From Hungatella sp. UBA4396 (GTDB taxonomy: Bacteria > Bacillota > Clostridia > Lachnospirales > Lachnospiraceae), in assembly GCA_002389905.1 (NCBI GenBank), contig DGRE01000019.1, positions 1 through 64,000 on the forward strand: DNA of 64,000 bases. Reading direction: 5' to 3'. How positions within the stretch are numbered: the stretch's first letter is position 1; each line of letters starts with the position of its first letter. Positions 17,121 to 26,140 of this stretch are shown in pieces. Below the pieces are notes generated by a model, which saw nothing but the letters and a program-made list of their open reading frames with translations, searched no databases and was not told the origin of the DNA. The translations under genes and the position numbers were made by a program.

Positions 17121-18493
17121 TGCTTGATTTAACTCCAAAAGAAATTATGGAGAAACGCCACATAACCATAAACCCCTGTAAGACATGTGAGCCGGTGGGA
17201 GCCATGTTCTGTGCACTGGGTGTGGAAAACTGTATGCCCCACTCCCACGGTTCCCAGGGCTGCTGCTCTTACCACAGAACAGTATTGAGCCGCCATTTCA
17301 AAGAGCCGGCTATAGCATCTTCCAGTTCTTTTACAGAGGGAGCCTCCGTATTTGGAGGAAGAAGCAATATTAACACGGCGGTGAAAAATATTTTTGAGCT
17401 TTATGATCCTGATATTATTGCCATACATACCACCTGCTTATCGGAGACCATCGGTGATGACGTAGGATCATACATTATGGATATGGAAATCCCCGATGAT
17501 AAAAAGGTATTGTTTGCCAGTACTCCGTCTTATGAAGGTTCCCATATTCAGGGCTTTTCTAATATGGTCATCGGTTTCATGAGGTACCTGTCGAAAAAGA
17601 CGGGCACGCCCAATGGTAAAACAGCCATCTTCCCGGGCTGGGTCAATCCGGGGGATGACCGGGAATTAAAAAGAATCGCATCACTGATGGGGGCGGATTA
17701 TATCTATTTCCCGGATCATGACGGGACCCTGGATCATCCCATGGATAGAAAAAATGAATATTTTCATGCCAAAGCGGGAACCTCCCTGGCGGATATGGAG
17801 GCTCTGGGTGACTGCATAAAGCTGATTTCCATGGGAACCTACTGCAGCCAGGAACCGTCGGATTATATGAAGCGGCAGTTTGGTATGCCTTATGCCAATA
17901 TTCCTCTTCCTGTAGGGGTAGCGCTGACAGACAATTATGTGACAGAGCTTCAGAAGGTGACAAAGCAGGAGGTACCAAAGGTGCTGGAGGATGAGAGAGG
18001 ACGCCTGGTGGATCTGATGCTGGACTCTCATCAGTATACCCATAAAAAGAAGGCTGCCATTTATGGAGATCCGGATGTGGTCTATGCATTTACGGCTCTT
18101 TGCCTGGAGCTGAGCATGTGCCCCAAATATATCATCACCGGCACTCCCAAGGAAGCCTGGGTGAAAGAGATCAAAGCCCTGATGAACCAGTATGGAGTAG
18201 ATGAGTCAGAGTATGTGGTAAAAGCTGATACGGATTTATTTTACCTGCACCAGCTGATTAAAAATGAAGGCGTGGATCTGCTTCTGGGCTCCAGCTATGG
18301 CAAGCAGATCGCCAAGGCGGAAGATATTCCCCTGGTCAGAATGGGATTTCCAGTGCTTGACCGGTACGGAAATCCTATCCAGGCTTCTGTCGGTTATGCA
18401 GGCGGAATCCGGTATGTGGAGAAGATCGTAGATGCCATGATGGACCGTCAGGACCGGGATGCGCTGGATGAGGATTTTGATGTTGTTATGTAG
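17120..18493 (+). CDS. nifK: nitrogenase MoFe protein beta chain
   Basis: A 457-residue beta subunit that shares the P-cluster with NifD. The P-cluster Cys motifs are NPCKTCEP, GSQGCCSY and TTCLSET, with the Ser of TPSYEGSH at the position of the variable ligand. It lacks the long N-terminal extension of the Azotobacter protein, as in C. pasteurianum. The ATG at 17120 overlaps the nifD stop by one base and follows GGAGGTGG, so the two subunits should be made in equal amounts. Confidence 0.97.
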   Translation: MLDLTPKEIMEKRHITINPCKTCEPVGAMFCALGVENCMPHSHGSQGCCSYHRTVLSRHFKEPAIASSSSFTEGASVFGGRSNINTAVKNIFELYDPDIIAIHTTCLSETIGDDVGSYIMDMEIPDDKKVLFASTPSYEGSHIQGFSNMVIGFMRYLSKKTGTPNGKTAIFPGWVNPGDDRELKRIASLMGADYIYFPDHDGTLDHPMDRKNEYFHAKAGTSLADMEALGDCIKLISMGTYCSQEPSDYMKRQFGMPYANIPLPVGVALTDNYVTELQKVTKQEVPKVLEDERGRLVDLMLDSHQYTHKKKAAIYGDPDVVYAFTALCLELSMCPKYIITGTPKEAWVKEIKALMNQYGVDESEYVVKADTDLFYLHQLIKNEGVDLLLGSSYGKQIAKAEDIPLVRMGFPVLDRYGNPIQASVGYAGGIRYVEKIVDAMMDRQDRDALDEDFDVVM

Positions 18494-18505
18494 ATTTTAG
18501 TGCCA

Positions 18506-18555
18506 GATACAATTATGTAGCACCGGGAGGGAAGGTCCCTCCCTGTTGCTGTATC
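18506..18555 (+). other. large mRNA hairpin between nifK and nifE
   Basis: GGGAGGGA (18525-18532) pairs perfectly with TCCCTCCC (18536-18543). Outer AGCA/TTGCT and GATAC/GTATC pairings (18506-18510 with 18551-18555) extend the stem. No T run follows. It separates the catalytic genes from the scaffold genes and could stabilise the upstream message or limit read-through into nifE. Confidence 0.65.
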
Positions 18556-18571
18556 AGAGAGGAGTGGTTGA

Positions 18572-19915
18572 ATGGGAAATATACTGGATGACAGGAAAAG
18601 TTCTATTTTGTTTAAAGATGACTGCGGCGGGCCCAAAAGCGGAATCAGCTGTGACAGCGACAGTGTATCAGGTGCGGTATCCCAAAGGGCCTGTGTTTAC
18701 TGCGGTGCCCGTGTCGTGCTCAATCCGATTACGGATGCGTACCATATCATACATGGCCCAATCGGCTGTTCCAGCTATACATGGGATATTCGGGGTTCTC
18801 TGACCAGCGGGGAGGATATCTACCGAAACAGTTTTTCCACAGATTTACAGGAAACGGACATCATCTTCGGCGGAGTGAAAAAACTGGAGGACGCAGTGGA
18901 TGAACTGATGAAATTCCACCCCGAAGCAAAGCTGATTTTTATCTATGCAACCTGCATTGTGGGCGTAATCGGGGATGATGTGGATGCGGTGTGCCGGCTG
19001 AAGTCCGGGCAGTATCAGATTCCGGTGATTCCGGTCAAATCTCCCGGCTTTTCCGGTAATAAATCCACTGGATACCGGATGGCCTGTGATGCGATCATGG
19101 AGGTCCTGCGCCCCCACAAGACAGAGGCAAAACAGAAAGCCATTAATATTCTGGGGGATTTTAACCTTGCAGGGGAAATGTGGATCATTAAAAATTATTT
19201 TAAGAAGATGGGAATTGAGGTAATCTGCGGATTTACCGGAGATGCCAGCTATGATGATATGGTGAAGGCGCCCGGAGCGTCATTGAACATTGTCCAGTGT
19301 GCCGGTTCCAGTACTTATCTGGCACAGCGGATGGAGGAGGAATTTGGAATTCCTTATATGAAAGTCAGTTTCTTTGGTGTGGAAGATACAACATCCTCTC
19401 TGATCCGGGTGGCAGAAGCCCTTGGAAATGAGGATGCCAGAGAGAAGGCGGTTCAGTTCTGCAAGGAAGAAACTGAGAAATTGCAGGGCTTTCTGGATAA
19501 ATATACAAAAAGCTTAAAAGGGAAGAAAGCGGCTATTTATGTAGGGGGCGGATTTAAGGCCATTTCACTGATCCGCCAGTTTGACGTAGTGGGAATTCAG
19601 ACGGTGCTGGTGGGAACCCAGACAGGGAAAAAAGATGAATACCAGGTCATCGAAAGCCTGGTGGACCGGGATACGGTTATCCTGGATGATGCCAATCCGG
19701 CAGAACTTGAGACATTTATGAAGGAAAAAGGGGCGGATATCCTGGTGGGAGGCGTTAAGGAACGCCCGCTGGCCTACAAGCTGGGCGTGGCATTCTGCGA
19801 TCACAACCATGAGAGAAAACATCCTCTGGCAGGATTCGAAGGGGTTTACAACTTTACGCGGGAGATTAACCGCAGTATGAATAATCCGGTTTGGGAATAT
19901 GTGAAGGCTCTTTGA
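18572..19915 (+). CDS. nifE: FeMo-cofactor scaffold protein NifE
   Basis: A 447-residue NifD paralogue that pairs with NifN to form the scaffold on which the NifB-cofactor matures to FeMo-cofactor. It keeps cysteine motifs RACVYCGAR, GPIGCSSY and ATCIVGVIGDD, corresponding to the P-cluster-like cluster sites of NifD. The start is the ATG at 18572 after AGAGGAG. A large hairpin separates it from nifK. It is followed 29 bases later by the nifN-B fusion. Confidence 0.95.
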   Translation: MGNILDDRKSSILFKDDCGGPKSGISCDSDSVSGAVSQRACVYCGARVVLNPITDAYHIIHGPIGCSSYTWDIRGSLTSGEDIYRNSFSTDLQETDIIFGGVKKLEDAVDELMKFHPEAKLIFIYATCIVGVIGDDVDAVCRLKSGQYQIPVIPVKSPGFSGNKSTGYRMACDAIMEVLRPHKTEAKQKAINILGDFNLAGEMWIIKNYFKKMGIEVICGFTGDASYDDMVKAPGASLNIVQCAGSSTYLAQRMEEEFGIPYMKVSFFGVEDTTSSLIRVAEALGNEDAREKAVQFCKEETEKLQGFLDKYTKSLKGKKAAIYVGGGFKAISLIRQFDVVGIQTVLVGTQTGKKDEYQVIESLVDRDTVILDDANPAELETFMKEKGADILVGGVKERPLAYKLGVAFCDHNHERKHPLAGFEGVYNFTREINRSMNNPVWEYVKAL

Positions 19916-19944
19916 AAAGCTGGCAGCGGAAAGGTGGAACAGCC

Positions 19945-22611
19945 ATGAAAAGTGAAGTAAAACCACTTGTAAATATGAATATTAACCCATGTAAGATGTG
20001 TATGCCCATGGGAAGTGCAACCGCATTTTACGGAATAAAAAAATGCATGACAATTCTCCATGGCTCACAGGGGTGTGCAACATACATAAGACGCCATATG
20101 GCAACTCATTACAATGAGCCGGTGGATATCGCTTCTTCTTCCCTGACAGAGCAGGGAACGGTTTATGGAGGAAGCTCAAATCTGAAAAAAGGGCTGAAAA
20201 ATCTGATTGAGCTGTATCATCCGGAGGTCATCGGTGTAATGACCACCTGTCTGGCAGAGACAATCGGAGAGGATGTGCCGGGAATCATCGACGGGTTTTA
20301 TGAAGAAAATCCGGAATACCGAAACATTCATATTATCTCATGTCCATCACCGGGATATGGCGGAAGCCAGTATGAAGGCTATTTTGAAGCGCTGTATTCC
20401 ATTGTTTCATCCGTGGAGATGGAGGCAGAGAAAAATGACAGAATTAATGTGGTGACGGCTCAGTTGAGCCCGGCGGACACCAGGTATTTAAAGCGGGTGT
20501 TCCGGCTGTTCGGACTGAATCCGGTTATTCTGCCGGATATCTCTGACAATCTGGATGGGAGCCATGCAAAAGAGTATCACCGGCTTCCCCAGGGCGGTAC
20601 CAGCATCGGAGAAATCCGGAAAATGGGCGGAGCCAGGATGACGCTGGAGCTGAGCGGCCTGCCCCATAAACATTCCGTAGGCGGTTTGCTCATGGAAAAG
20701 TATGGTGTACCGTGTAAAAAGATGAATCTGCCGGTGGGATTGCGTGATACGGATGCATTTTTAAACGTTTTATCAGAGCTTGCAGGCATACCGGTTCCGG
20801 AGGAAATCAGGGCCGGGAGGGGAAGATACCTGGATGCCATGATTGATTCCCACAAATATAATTCTGCCGGGCGGGCCGTAGTATTCGGGGAACCGGATCT
20901 GGTGCTTTCCACGGTCCGAATGATGTGTGAAAGCGGTGTTATGCCGGTTGTATGTGCTGCCGGCTCCTCATGTCCGGAGTTAAAGGATATGCTTCTGCCG
21001 GAGCTGAAGAAACTGGCTGATATGTACTTTGTAGATGAATATACCGTTATGGACCGGGCGGACTTTAAAGATATCGGACAGATGGCTAAAGCATTCCATG
21101 CGAATATAATGGCAGGAAGCTCCGATGGCAGGAGAGTTGCCGAAGAGGAAGAACTGCCGCTCATCCGCCGCGGTTTTCCCATCCATGACCATATAGGCGG
21201 ACAGCGTCTCAGGATGCTGGGATATGAGGGCAGCATGGAGTATCTGGATGAGATTACCAATGTACTGATTGATACCACAGAGACCACATTCCGTGAACAA
21301 ATTTATGATACTTATTACAAAGGCTCTTTGATTGATAAGAAAAGTCCTGCCTCCTCTGACGGAACAGAATCCGGGCTGGATATAATACATAAAAAGACAA
21401 TGGAACACCCCTGCTACAACTGCGGCGCCCATAAACATGCCAGAATTCATCTTCCGGTTGCGCCGGCCTGTAATGTGCAGTGCAATTATTGCGTGAGAAA
21501 ATTTGACTGCCCAAATGAGAGCCGTCCGGGAGTTACTTCCAAAATTCTGACTCCCATAGAGGCATTTGAACGGTACCGGCTGGTAAAGGAAAAGATGTCT
21601 AACCTGACTGTGGCAGGCATCGCAGGGCCTGGTGACGCACTGGCTAACTGGAAAGAAGTCAGTGAAACCTTCCGTCTGATACGGGAATATGATCCTGATG
21701 TAACCTTCTGTCTTTCTACAAACGGGCTGCAGCTTCCCGTGTATGCCAAAGAGCTGGCGCAGTTGGGAGTATCTCATGTGACAGTGACACTGAATGCGGT
21801 AGATCCCCATATCAGCGGTCAGATATATAAATACATCCGGTTCATGGGACAGAATTATGAAGGGGATGCTGCCGGAGCCATTATGGTGTCTAATCAGCTG
21901 TCCGGAATCCGTATGCTGGTGGAAAACCATATCATTGTCAAGATTAATATCGTAACTGTCCGAGGCATAAATGAAGCCCATATTCCGGAAGTTGTAAAAA
22001 CCGTAAAAGATATGGGATGTTACATTACTAATATCATGCAGTTGATTCCGGTAGAAGGAAGTGCCTTTGAGAACCTGGAGCCGATCTCATCAAAACGGAT
22101 TCAGGAGATCCGCAAAGAGTGCGAAACCATTATGCCCCAGATGTATCACTGCCAGCATTGCAGGGCAGATGCTGTTGGGACCCTGGATCATGACCAGTCC
22201 ATTGATTTACGGGGAATCGTGAATCCGGTGCAGGAGACTGTCCCGGACCCGGAAGAAATGAAAAAGCCGGAAAAGACCGCCGTACGTTTCGCAGTGGCCT
22301 CCAAAAGCGGTATGATTGTGGATACTCATTTTGGCCATGCAAAGGAATTCTATATTTATGATTATGCAGATGGGGAGGTTCGTTTTATTGGCAGGCGCAG
22401 TGTGGACCAGTACTGCAAAGGCGTGGAAGAATGCGGTGAGAAAAAAGATACCATTCAGAAGATTATCACAACCCTGGATGGCTGCAATGGCGTCATCGCC
22501 ATGCGCATTGGTGCAGAGCCAAAGCGGAAACTGAAGCAGAAAGGGATTATAGCAATCAATACCTATGACATGATTGAGGAGGCAGTAAGAAAAGCAGCAT
22601 CCAGCATATAA
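19945..22611 (+). CDS. nifN-B: NifN-NifB-NifX-like fusion protein
   Basis: An 888-residue fusion. Residues 1 to about 450 are NifN (NPCKMC, GSQGCAT and TTCLAET motifs). From about 480 comes the NifB radical-SAM domain with the cluster motif CNVQCNYC (Cys509, 513, 516). Residues 780-888 form a NifX/NafY-type cofactor-binding domain (RFAVASKSG...VDTHFGHA). NifB makes the 8Fe-9S-C precursor, which NifEN converts, so the fusion puts synthesis and scaffold in one chain. The ATG at 19945 follows AAAGGTGG; the longer frame from 19891 overlaps nifE and is less likely. NifN-B fusions are known in clostridia. Confidence 0.95.
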   Translation: MKSEVKPLVNMNINPCKMCMPMGSATAFYGIKKCMTILHGSQGCATYIRRHMATHYNEPVDIASSSLTEQGTVYGGSSNLKKGLKNLIELYHPEVIGVMTTCLAETIGEDVPGIIDGFYEENPEYRNIHIISCPSPGYGGSQYEGYFEALYSIVSSVEMEAEKNDRINVVTAQLSPADTRYLKRVFRLFGLNPVILPDISDNLDGSHAKEYHRLPQGGTSIGEIRKMGGARMTLELSGLPHKHSVGGLLMEKYGVPCKKMNLPVGLRDTDAFLNVLSELAGIPVPEEIRAGRGRYLDAMIDSHKYNSAGRAVVFGEPDLVLSTVRMMCESGVMPVVCAAGSSCPELKDMLLPELKKLADMYFVDEYTVMDRADFKDIGQMAKAFHANIMAGSSDGRRVAEEEELPLIRRGFPIHDHIGGQRLRMLGYEGSMEYLDEITNVLIDTTETTFREQIYDTYYKGSLIDKKSPASSDGTESGLDIIHKKTMEHPCYNCGAHKHARIHLPVAPACNVQCNYCVRKFDCPNESRPGVTSKILTPIEAFERYRLVKEKMSNLTVAGIAGPGDALANWKEVSETFRLIREYDPDVTFCLSTNGLQLPVYAKELAQLGVSHVTVTLNAVDPHISGQIYKYIRFMGQNYEGDAAGAIMVSNQLSGIRMLVENHIIVKINIVTVRGINEAHIPEVVKTVKDMGCYITNIMQLIPVEGSAFENLEPISSKRIQEIRKECETIMPQMYHCQHCRADAVGTLDHDQSIDLRGIVNPVQETVPDPEEMKKPEKTAVRFAVASKSGMIVDTHFGHAKEFYIYDYADGEVRFIGRRSVDQYCKGVEECGEKKDTIQKIITTLDGCNGVIAMRIGAEPKRKLKQKGIIAINTYDMIEEAVRKAASSI

Positions 22612-22629
22612 GAAAAGGAGGGGCAGGAG

Positions 22630-22938
22630 ATGGTACAACCGAAATATCATGTGTTTATCTGCACCAGCTGCAGAATCAACGGAACTCAGAAAGGGTTCTG
22701 TTTCCAGAAAGGAAGCGTTGACCTGGTACAGACTTTTATGCAGGAGATTGAGGACAGAGAGCTTTCCGGCGACGTAGTTCTTAATAATACCGGATGCTTT
22801 GGAATTTGTGACAAAGGGCCTGTGGTTGTGGTTTATCCGGAGGGAGTCTGGTATGGCAGTGTAACCACAGATGATGTAGAACGTATTTTTGATGAGCATT
22901 TTGAAGGCGGGAATCCGGTGAAGGATTTAATGATCTGA
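22630..22938 (+). CDS. thioredoxin-like [2Fe-2S] ferredoxin of the C. pasteurianum type
   Basis: A 102-residue ferredoxin with Cys11, Cys14, Cys24, Cys56 and Cys60. In the C. pasteurianum protein Cys11, 24, 56 and 60 hold the cluster and Cys14 is spare. The NNTGCFGIC and VVVYPEGVWYG segments closely match that protein. It has been linked to the MoFe protein in C. pasteurianum, and its position inside this nif operon agrees. It could donate electrons or act in protection or assembly. The start follows GGAGGGGCAGGAG. Confidence 0.93.
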   Translation: MVQPKYHVFICTSCRINGTQKGFCFQKGSVDLVQTFMQEIEDRELSGDVVLNNTGCFGICDKGPVVVVYPEGVWYGSVTTDDVERIFDEHFEGGNPVKDLMI

Positions 22939-22961
22939 ATTTCCGAAAGGAGGGAAGCCGT

Positions 22962-23933
22962 ATGGTTAGGATTATCGATGCGACGCTGACCATGTTGGAT
23001 GATTACATGGTCACGGCTGCTCAGGCGCAGCGTTTCCTGGAGCTTCTGCTGGAAATCGGAATTGACGGGGCAGCGGTTTCTCCTGAAATATATAAATTGC
23101 TGGGAGGAAAGATACCGGAACGGATGACAGGTTACTTAGAACTGACGGGAATGTCTGCGGAATGTAAGGAGTACCCGGGTGTTCAATATCTCATTTCCAC
23201 ATACTGCAGCGGAAGAGGAAGCTGTATCCGAAATTACCAGATTAATGAACTGGCAGACTTAAAAGGGATTCCCGCAGAGGACCCGGAGAAACGGTTCCGG
23301 CTGACCGGCCTGGATGATTTACTGACCTACGAAAGCGAGCGGATTTATGACAGGGCCATGGAGGAGCTGGTAAAGATTGCACCGATTCTGTATCCGGAGA
23401 ATGCATATTACTGTGCCACGGCCATTGCGGTCAGTTATCTGCAGCGTTTTAATGGCGGCACGGTGATGACTACTTTTACAGGAATCGGCAGCAAAGCAGC
23501 TACGGAACAGGTGATTGCAGCCATGCGGGTGATGCAGCGCTATAAACCGAACCAGGACCTTACGGGGCTTAAGAAGCTTCGGCAGCTGTTCGAGGAGATG
23601 ACCGGTACTGCGGTTGATGACCATGCACCGGTCATAGGGGAACGGATTTTTTACGTAGAGTCCGGGATTCATGTGGATGGAGTTTTAAAAAAGCCTTCCA
23701 ATTATGAGTCCTATCCTCCGGAAATGGTGGGAGCCCGCCGGGAAATCATTCTGGGAAAGCATTCCGGTAAAGCCTCTGTCCGGTATAAGCTGAAAGCCCT
23801 GGGACTGGATGAGGCAGAATATGACAAGGCAAGAATTCTTGGTCAGGTAAAACGCCTTAGTATAAAGAAGGGGAAAGATGTAACCGACCAGGAATTTCTG
23901 GAGATTGCAGGGAGGTGCAGGAACAATGCGTAA
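22962..23933 (+). CDS. nifV-omega: homocitrate synthase, omega subunit
   Basis: A 323-residue protein related to the C-terminal and regulatory half of homocitrate/isopropylmalate synthases, with a degenerate barrel at the start (IIDATLTMLDDY) and well-kept C-terminal motifs ESGIHVDG and LGKHSGKASV. In clostridia homocitrate synthase is split; omega and alpha chains must combine. Homocitrate is the organic ligand of FeMo-cofactor. It overlaps the alpha-subunit gene by 8 bases. Confidence 0.92.
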   Translation: MVRIIDATLTMLDDYMVTAAQAQRFLELLLEIGIDGAAVSPEIYKLLGGKIPERMTGYLELTGMSAECKEYPGVQYLISTYCSGRGSCIRNYQINELADLKGIPAEDPEKRFRLTGLDDLLTYESERIYDRAMEELVKIAPILYPENAYYCATAIAVSYLQRFNGGTVMTTFTGIGSKAATEQVIAAMRVMQRYKPNQDLTGLKKLRQLFEEMTGTAVDDHAPVIGERIFYVESGIHVDGVLKKPSNYESYPPEMVGARREIILGKHSGKASVRYKLKALGLDEAEYDKARILGQVKRLSIKKGKDVTDQEFLEIAGRCRNNA

Positions 23934-24756
23934 GGCAGTCAGCATCGTGGATACCACCCTCCGGGACGGGGAGCAGCGTCCGGGAATTACTTTTTCCATT
24001 GAGGATAAAATCCGTCTGGCAGGGCTTCTTGACCAGGCTGGAGTCTATGAAATAGAAGCCGGATTTTACGATGCGGGGCTGGAGGGGCGTGATTATATCC
24101 GGAGAATTATGGAGAATCGGAAGAAAGCGCTGGTTTCCGTATGGTCTTTGTTAAATCCTGAATGTGTGGAACAGGCTGCCAGGCAGAAGCCGGATCTGAT
24201 CCATATTGGAACCCCTGTCTCCTATGTCCAGATTTACCACAAACTGAAGAAAAACAAAAAATGGGTGGAAAAGACGCTCCAGGATTGTATACAGGTAGCA
24301 AAGGATTATGGCGTGGGCGTAACAGTAGGACTGGAGGACGCTACCAGAGCTGATGTGGCATTTATGAATCATCTGCTCCGGCTGATGGAAAGACAGGGCG
24401 TGGAGGCTGTCCGGCTGGCGGATACGGTTGGTATCCTGGCTCCCCAGAGGGCCAGACAGATGGTACGGGAACTGAAGGAAGCAGTTTCCCTTAAAATAGA
24501 GATACATGAGCACAATGATTTTGGAATGGCAGCAGCCAATTCCATTGTCATGGCAGCAGCAGGTGCGGATATGGTGGATGCGACACTGTTTGGAATAGGA
24601 GAGCGGGCCGGCAACTGTGATCTGTATGAGTTTGTACATGCGGCCGGCAGAAAGTTTGAGCTGGATGTGAAGAAAGCAGATGTGAGACGGGCGGAGATCC
24701 TGTTAAAAGAGATAATGGCAGGAGGGAAGAATCATGATACGGCAGATGGTATATGA
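23926..24756 (+). CDS. nifV-alpha: homocitrate synthase, alpha subunit
   Basis: A 276-residue catalytic half of homocitrate synthase. It opens with the metal/substrate motif DTTLRDGEQRPG and later has EIHEHNDFGMA with the metal-binding histidines, and GIGERAGN. It condenses acetyl-CoA with 2-oxoglutarate. The chosen ATG at 23926 lies within the end of the omega gene after GGGAGGTG. The 3-prime end overlaps the chaperonin-like gene by 23 bases, which ties that gene into the nif operon. Confidence 0.93.
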   Translation: MRKAVSIVDTTLRDGEQRPGITFSIEDKIRLAGLLDQAGVYEIEAGFYDAGLEGRDYIRRIMENRKKALVSVWSLLNPECVEQAARQKPDLIHIGTPVSYVQIYHKLKKNKKWVEKTLQDCIQVAKDYGVGVTVGLEDATRADVAFMNHLLRLMERQGVEAVRLADTVGILAPQRARQMVRELKEAVSLKIEIHEHNDFGMAAANSIVMAAAGADMVDATLFGIGERAGNCDLYEFVHAAGRKFELDVKKADVRRAEILLKEIMAGGKNHDTADGI

Positions 24757-26140
24757 GGAAACCGGAAGAAAAAAGCTGGCGGAGGGAATCCGGGAACTCT
24801 GCAGAGTTCTGGCTTGTGACGGAGCCATCCTGGTGAATGGCTCTTACACCATGTCGGCGGCAGCGGCAGCCAGGCATATGGAAGGCGAAGATCTGTATAT
24901 GAACCAGGGCATCCGGCTGGCAGCGGGAGCCATAGCAGAAATCAATGCCAGAACCGGCTGCGGTACGAAAGAGGCGGCCTCCATGCTTCTGTCCCAGGTG
25001 ACAGCCTGTGAGCAGGCGGTGTGTTCCGGCATCAATCCCGTATATCTGTCCAGGGAGATCCGAAAGGCAGCGGATTGGATGGCGGATGCGGCAGAAAAGA
25101 CAGCGATTCACCAGTGTGCCCATTTGGGGCAGCAGTTAATTGAGATTACAGGAGACGAGGAGCTGGCTGAGATGGTTCTTCAGGCAATGGAGGCAGGCCA
25201 GGTGATTATTAAGGATTCCATGCAGGTGAAGACCAGAATGGAAGTTATAAAGGGGATGACAGTCAACGGGCAGCTTCTTGCGGGAAGGGCGGCCACATTA
25301 AAGGGGGTAGAGGTGTTGGTTACCAGCCGTAAACTGTCCTCTTTTTCCGATTTGCTTCCTCTGCTGGAGAAGCTGGGAAACCGTCCCCTGTTTTTGGTGG
25401 CAGATGAGATTGAAGGGGAAGCCCTGACCTTGTTAAAGACCAATATGGAAAACCGGAGAATCGCTGTCTGGGCCGTAAAAGCACCTGGCATCGGAAAGCG
25501 GAAGGAGGATATGCTGGCAGATCTGGCAGTGCTTACCGGAACCAGGGTGTATGGGGAATATGACCTCTTATCATGGAAAGAACTTTCACCGGAAATGCTG
25601 GGAATGGCAGATACCATAGAGGCAGCGGCAGCATATTCCGTGGTGGAAGGCAGAACCAGTGAAGCATCTGCCCGGCGTATTGCCGGCATACATGAGCTGA
25701 TTGAGGACCCGAAAACCAATTTTTATGACCAGCAGGTCTTAAGAGAACGGATTGCCTGGCTGTCCGGCCAGGTACCTGTGATTTATGCAGGGGGTGAGAC
25801 AACAGTGAAAGTGAAAGAAGAAAAGCTGCGGCTGGAATATGCGGCTGCTTATGCCCAGTCTGTGAAGAAATACGGGATGCTGCGGTCAGGCTTTGCAGAT
25901 GGAATTTCTGCTGAGACGGCGGCTGAAAAAATCGTTCTGGCAGGAATGAGAAAAAGTCTGTCCGGCAAAGAAGTGAGCGCCGGTCTTTTCGTTCTTCTTC
26001 TGCGGAAAATCACCAGTCTGACAGCCATGTGGCTGACCACAGGAGCGGTCATGGTCAGCACCGGCTATGACAGGGAGGATCGTGAACTGATGGAAAGCGG
26101 CGTGGATGTAGAAAGGCTCAGGGGCAGTTATGAATATTAA
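24734..26140 (+). CDS. degenerate GroEL-like chaperonin of the nif operon
   Basis: A 468-residue divergent type I chaperonin (GroEL is about 545). By eye the apical domain aligns clearly: DLLPLLEKLGNRPLFLVADE, IEGEALTLLKTN and AVKAPGIGKRKEDMLADLAV (residues 206-266), then RERIAWLSGQVPVIYAGG and KVKEEKLRLEYA. The equatorial ATP site is eroded: GPKGR is replaced by ACDGA, the DGTTT motif by CGTKEA (76-81), and the Asp398 position by Tyr369. About 50 residues of the C-terminal equatorial domain and the Gly-Met tail are absent. No groES is near. It overlaps nifV-alpha upstream and the PqqD-like gene downstream. A binding or assembly role for nitrogenase proteins is inferred. Confidence 0.85.
   Translation: MIRQMVYEETGRKKLAEGIRELCRVLACDGAILVNGSYTMSAAAAARHMEGEDLYMNQGIRLAAGAIAEINARTGCGTKEAASMLLSQVTACEQAVCSGINPVYLSREIRKAADWMADAAEKTAIHQCAHLGQQLIEITGDEELAEMVLQAMEAGQVIIKDSMQVKTRMEVIKGMTVNGQLLAGRAATLKGVEVLVTSRKLSSFSDLLPLLEKLGNRPLFLVADEIEGEALTLLKTNMENRRIAVWAVKAPGIGKRKEDMLADLAVLTGTRVYGEYDLLSWKELSPEMLGMADTIEAAAAYSVVEGRTSEASARRIAGIHELIEDPKTNFYDQQVLRERIAWLSGQVPVIYAGGETTVKVKEEKLRLEYAAAYAQSVKKYGMLRSGFADGISAETAAEKIVLAGMRKSLSGKEVSAGLFVLLLRKITSLTAMWLTTGAVMVSTGYDREDRELMESGVDVERLRGSYEY

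Noticed and set aside
15522..18493. Vanadium or iron-only nitrogenase
   Set aside because: There is no vnfG/anfG delta-subunit gene, and NifD has the clostridial Mo-type insert and NifK the short clostridial N-terminus. The AnfO-like gene alone is not enough.
20577..21981. Long minus-strand open frames opposite nifN-B (236 and 333 codons)
   Set aside because: They lie wholly within a clearly conserved gene, lack ribosome sites and have low-complexity, family-free products; they are codon-bias shadows.
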